A stretch of 6,870 bases of DNA from DATLZM01 sp035559315 (GTDB lineage: Bacteria; Actinomycetota; UBA4738; HRBIN12), in NCBI GenBank assembly GCA_035559315.1, contig DATMBJ010000041.1:1-6870 (forward strand), written 5' to 3'. Positions 5,372 through 6,870 of this stretch are shown piece by piece; position 1 is the first letter of the stretch; every line of letters begins with the position of its first letter. Below the pieces are notes generated by a model. The model was not told where the DNA came from. It did not search any database and saw nothing but the letters and a program-made list of their open reading frames with translations. The position numbers and the translations under genes were made by a program.

Positions 5372-6232
5372 GTGGAGGTCCTGGCGAACGGGAAGCCCCG
5401 GGAGGTGCCCGAGGGGGCGACGGTCGAGGCCCTGATCCGCTCCCTCGGGCTCGACCCGCGCTTCGTGATCGTCGAGCGGAACGGGGAGCCGGTGGAGCGG
5501 GCCCGCTACGGCGACGTCCGCCTCTCGCCGGGCGACCGCCTGGAGCTCGTGCGCGCCGTGGCGGGCGGGGACGACGTCGGCGCGTGGCGGCGGGAGCGGC
5601 TGGCCCGCTCGCGCCTGTACGTGGTGACCGACGCGCGGCGGGAGCGGGGGGACCTGGCCAACTTCCTGGAGCAGATCCTCTCGGCCGGGGTCGACCTGGT
5701 CCAGCTCCGCGAGAAGGACGCGGAGGCGGGGGACCTCCTCCGGTGGGCCGAGGTCTTCCGGGAGGCGGCGTCCCGCCACGGCGCGCTGTTCCTCGTGAAC
5801 GACCGGCCCGACGTCGCGCTCGCCGCGGGCGCCGACGGGGTGCACCTGGGCCAGAACGACCTCCCGCCCGCGGTGGCCCGGCGGATCCTCGGGCCCGACG
5901 CGCTGATCGGGCTCTCCTGCCACTCGCCCGAGGACCACGACCTCGCGCCCCCCGAGGCCGACTACCTCACCGCCGGGCCGATCTGGGAGACGCCGACCAA
6001 GCCCGGGCGACCCGGGACCGGGCTCGAGCTGGTCCGGCGGGCGGCCCGGACCGTGGACCGGCCGTGGTTCGCGATCGGCGGCATCACCCCGGGGAACCTG
6101 GCCGAGGTGGTCGCGGCCGGGGCCCGTCGGGTGGTCGTGGTCCGGGCGGTGACCGAGGCGCCGGACCCGGCGGGGGCGGTCCGGGCCCTGCTCGCCGGGC
6201 TCCCGGAGCCCGTGGCCCGGGGCGCCGGCTGA
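5372..6232 (+). CDS. thiS/thiE: ThiS-ThiE fusion: sulfur carrier plus thiamine-phosphate synthase
   Basis: A single 286-residue frame encodes two thiamine proteins. Residues 1-66 are ThiS, an ubiquitin-like sulfur carrier, from MEVLANGKPREVPEGATV to the VRAVAGG end; E. coli ThiS is also 66 residues and ends in GG. After a 14-residue linker (67-80), ThiE starts at RLYVVTDARRERGDL. It has QLREK (Q111, R113, K115), VNDRPDVALAAGADGVHLGQND (N143, D144, D163), S182, GPIWETPTK (T207, K210), PWFAIGGI and VVVVRAVTEAPDP: the known active-site set of B. subtilis ThiE. ThiE condenses HMP pyrophosphate with the thiazole to thiamine phosphate. In known systems ThiF adenylates the free terminal glycine of ThiS; here Gly66 is followed by Asp-Asp, so processing or altered chemistry is needed. 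Between GG and the first ThiE strand there is no in-frame ATG or GTG, supporting a real fusion; internal GTGs at V60 or V63 could give ThiE alone. The GTG start is set by the leaderless promoter. Confidence 0.92.
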   Translation: MEVLANGKPREVPEGATVEALIRSLGLDPRFVIVERNGEPVERARYGDVRLSPGDRLELVRAVAGGDDVGAWRRERLARSRLYVVTDARRERGDLANFLEQILSAGVDLVQLREKDAEAGDLLRWAEVFREAASRHGALFLVNDRPDVALAAGADGVHLGQNDLPPAVARRILGPDALIGLSCHSPEDHDLAPPEADYLTAGPIWETPTKPGRPGTGLELVRRAARTVDRPWFAIGGITPGNLAEVVAAGARRVVVVRAVTEAPDPAGAVRALLAGLPEPVARGAG

Positions 6233-6248
6233 CGTCGGCGGCGCCCCC

Positions 6249-6254
6249 TATCCT
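6249..6254 (+). promoter_or_regulatory. -10 box (TATCCT) before the zincin-like gene
   Basis: TATCCT stands out in the 32-base spacer after thiS/thiE. It is 10 bases from the ATG at 6265, so the transcript would start about three or four bases before the codon, too short for a Shine-Dalgarno site, and none is visible. This matches the leaderless style of the preceding gene. Read-through from upstream is also possible. Confidence 0.5.
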
Positions 6255-6264
6255 TCGTCCTGCG

Positions 6265-6720
6265 ATGCGCGTGCGCTCCGACGTCCCCGACCTCCCCACC
6301 GAGCGCGTCCGGCGGATGCTCTCGGGCCTGCCGCCGGCCCGCGGCTACCGGGTCGTGGTCCGGCCGCTCCGCTACCGCGAGAAGCCGCACCTCGCCGCCT
6401 GGACCGACTTCGAGGCCCGGGAGATCGTCCTCCAGCTCCCCCAGCCGTTCCTGCCGTTCGGGGAGGTGGTGCCGTACGGCGCCCGGCGGCGGCCGGGGAA
6501 GGGCCTGCGGTTCATCTGGCTCACCGAGGGGCTCACGTTCCGCACGCCCCGCGAGGTCCTGCGGTTCCTCTACCTCCACGAGTGGATGCACTGGTACCTC
6601 AAGGAGCGGCTGGGGAGGAAGGCGGCGGCCGAGACCGCCTGCGACCGGTTCGCGCTGCGGAACTACCGCCGGCGGAAGGTCACCGAGGACGACGCGCTCG
6701 AGGCGCTGGCCCGCCGGTGA
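6265..6720 (+). CDS. Small HEWMH zincin-like putative metallopeptidase, unknown family
   Basis: A 151-residue soluble protein that I cannot assign to a named family. Its C-terminal half contains LHEWMHWYL (H105, E106, H109), the HExxH signature of zinc metalloproteases, then 13 residues later E123 in ETACDRFALRNY (123-134). An acidic residue followed by an A-x-D-x-F-A pattern is also seen after HExxH in ImmA/IrrE- or SprT-like zincins, so E123 or D127 may be the third ligand. The N-terminal part (about 28-100) appears strand-rich, with IVLQLPQPFLPFGE (54-67) and RFIWLTEGLTFRTPREVLRFLY (82-103). No signal peptide or membrane segment is seen, suggesting a cytoplasmic protein. ATG 6265 follows a TATCCT box closely. 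It lies 32 bases after thiS/thiE and overlaps the next gene by GTGA. The zinc site is well supported; proteolytic activity and substrate are unknown. Confidence 0.8.
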   Translation: MRVRSDVPDLPTERVRRMLSGLPPARGYRVVVRPLRYREKPHLAAWTDFEAREIVLQLPQPFLPFGEVVPYGARRRPGKGLRFIWLTEGLTFRTPREVLRFLYLHEWMHWYLKERLGRKAAAETACDRFALRNYRRRKVTEDDALEALARR

Positions 6721-6870
6721 GGGCGACGTCGCGTCCGGGCGTGGACGTCGCGGTGGTGGGGGACGTGATGGTGGACGTGAGCGTGGCGGCGCCCGCCCTC
6801 GCGGCGGGCGGGGACGTGCACGGGTCGGTCCGGCTCCGCCCCGGCGGGTCGGGGGCCAACGCCGCGGCCT
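6717..6870 (+). CDS. PfkB-family carbohydrate kinase, N-terminal part, cut by window edge
   Basis: Only 51 complete codons are visible, starting at a GTG in a GTGA overlap with the preceding stop. They read VRATSRPGVDVAVVGDVM, then VDVSV, GGDVHGSVRL and RPGGSGANAAA. This is the ribokinase/PfkB N-terminus: a first strand ending in GD-x-x-x-D, an acidic sugar-binding turn and the conserved GG-x-x-x-N-x-A helix. An alternative start is GTG 6741, which gives a shorter lead-in before VDVAVVGD. The substrate (ribose, fructose, ketodeoxygluconate, pseudouridine or other) cannot be told from this piece. It is not ThiD-like: the ThiD GSDSxGGAG signature is absent. The tight overlap suggests co-translation with the zincin-like gene. 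Confidence 0.85.
   Translation, partial: MRATSRPGVDVAVVGDVMVDVSVAAPALAAGGDVHGSVRLRPGGSGANAAA

Noticed and set aside
5561..5600. Programmed frameshift or sequencing error ending ThiS after Gly-Gly
   Set aside because: Neither alternative frame meets a stop directly after the GG codons, no single-base change to the GGCGGGGACGAC stretch that I tried restores a stop right after GG, and no ATG or GTG start for ThiE lies in frame after it. The fusion reading is simplest.
5584..6264. Frame-shifted upstream extension of the zincin-like gene through thiE
   Set aside because: It overlaps thiE in another frame and is Gly/Arg/Pro repeats; conserved-looking sequence begins only at the ATG at 6265 behind a -10 box.
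1..6870. CRISPR arrays, tRNA or rRNA genes, insertion sequences, attachment sites
   Set aside because: I saw no regularly spaced repeats, no tRNA-like cloverleaf with a TTCGANNC arm, no rRNA motifs and no transposase or terminal inverted repeats.

Overview
The window comes from a very GC-rich bacterial chromosome. Most long open frames opposite the real genes are GC-driven shadows. Three things point to a deep or uncultured actinobacterial, or similar high-GC, lineage: a PknB-type serine/threonine kinase with four PASTA repeats, a thiamine-phosphate synthase of actinobacterial flavour, and TAnnnT -10 boxes lying almost on top of start codons (leaderless or near-leaderless mRNAs). The ThiG/ThiH pair instead resembles the enterobacterial/anaerobe type. 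The exact taxon cannot be fixed from this sequence.

Layout. On the minus strand, a PASTA-domain kinase (380-2242) is followed after 28 bases by the 5' part of endonuclease IV (351 down to 1, cut by the window edge). From a 94-base divergent spacer with overlapping -10 boxes, a plus-strand membrane protein (2337-3080) resembles the M50/site-2 protease fold but has HSPTH where the catalytic HExxH is expected. Next comes a thiamine block: a promoter and classical TPP riboswitch (about 3167-3258), thiG (3263-4075), thiH (4072-5310, GTGA overlap), a possible hairpin terminator, and a separately promoted, apparently leaderless gene (5372-6232). That gene encodes ThiS fused to ThiE in one chain. After it lie a small HEWMH zincin-like protein (6265-6720, its own -10 box) and, overlapping by GTGA, the start of a PfkB-family carbohydrate kinase (6717 to the window end).

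How they work together. ThiG forms the thiazole of thiamine from deoxyxylulose phosphate, dehydroglycine made by ThiH from tyrosine, and sulfur carried as a thiocarboxylate on the C-terminal Gly-Gly of ThiS. ThiE joins the thiazole to HMP pyrophosphate to give thiamine phosphate. The TPP riboswitch closes the feedback loop on thiGH. ThiF, ThiC, ThiD and the sulfur donor are not in this window.

The most notable point is the ThiS-ThiE fusion. The ThiS tail Gly65-Gly66, which in known systems must be a free C-terminus, is followed directly by a linker and a complete ThiE. The next gene encodes an uncharacterised HExxH protein, which raises an untested possibility of proteolytic release.
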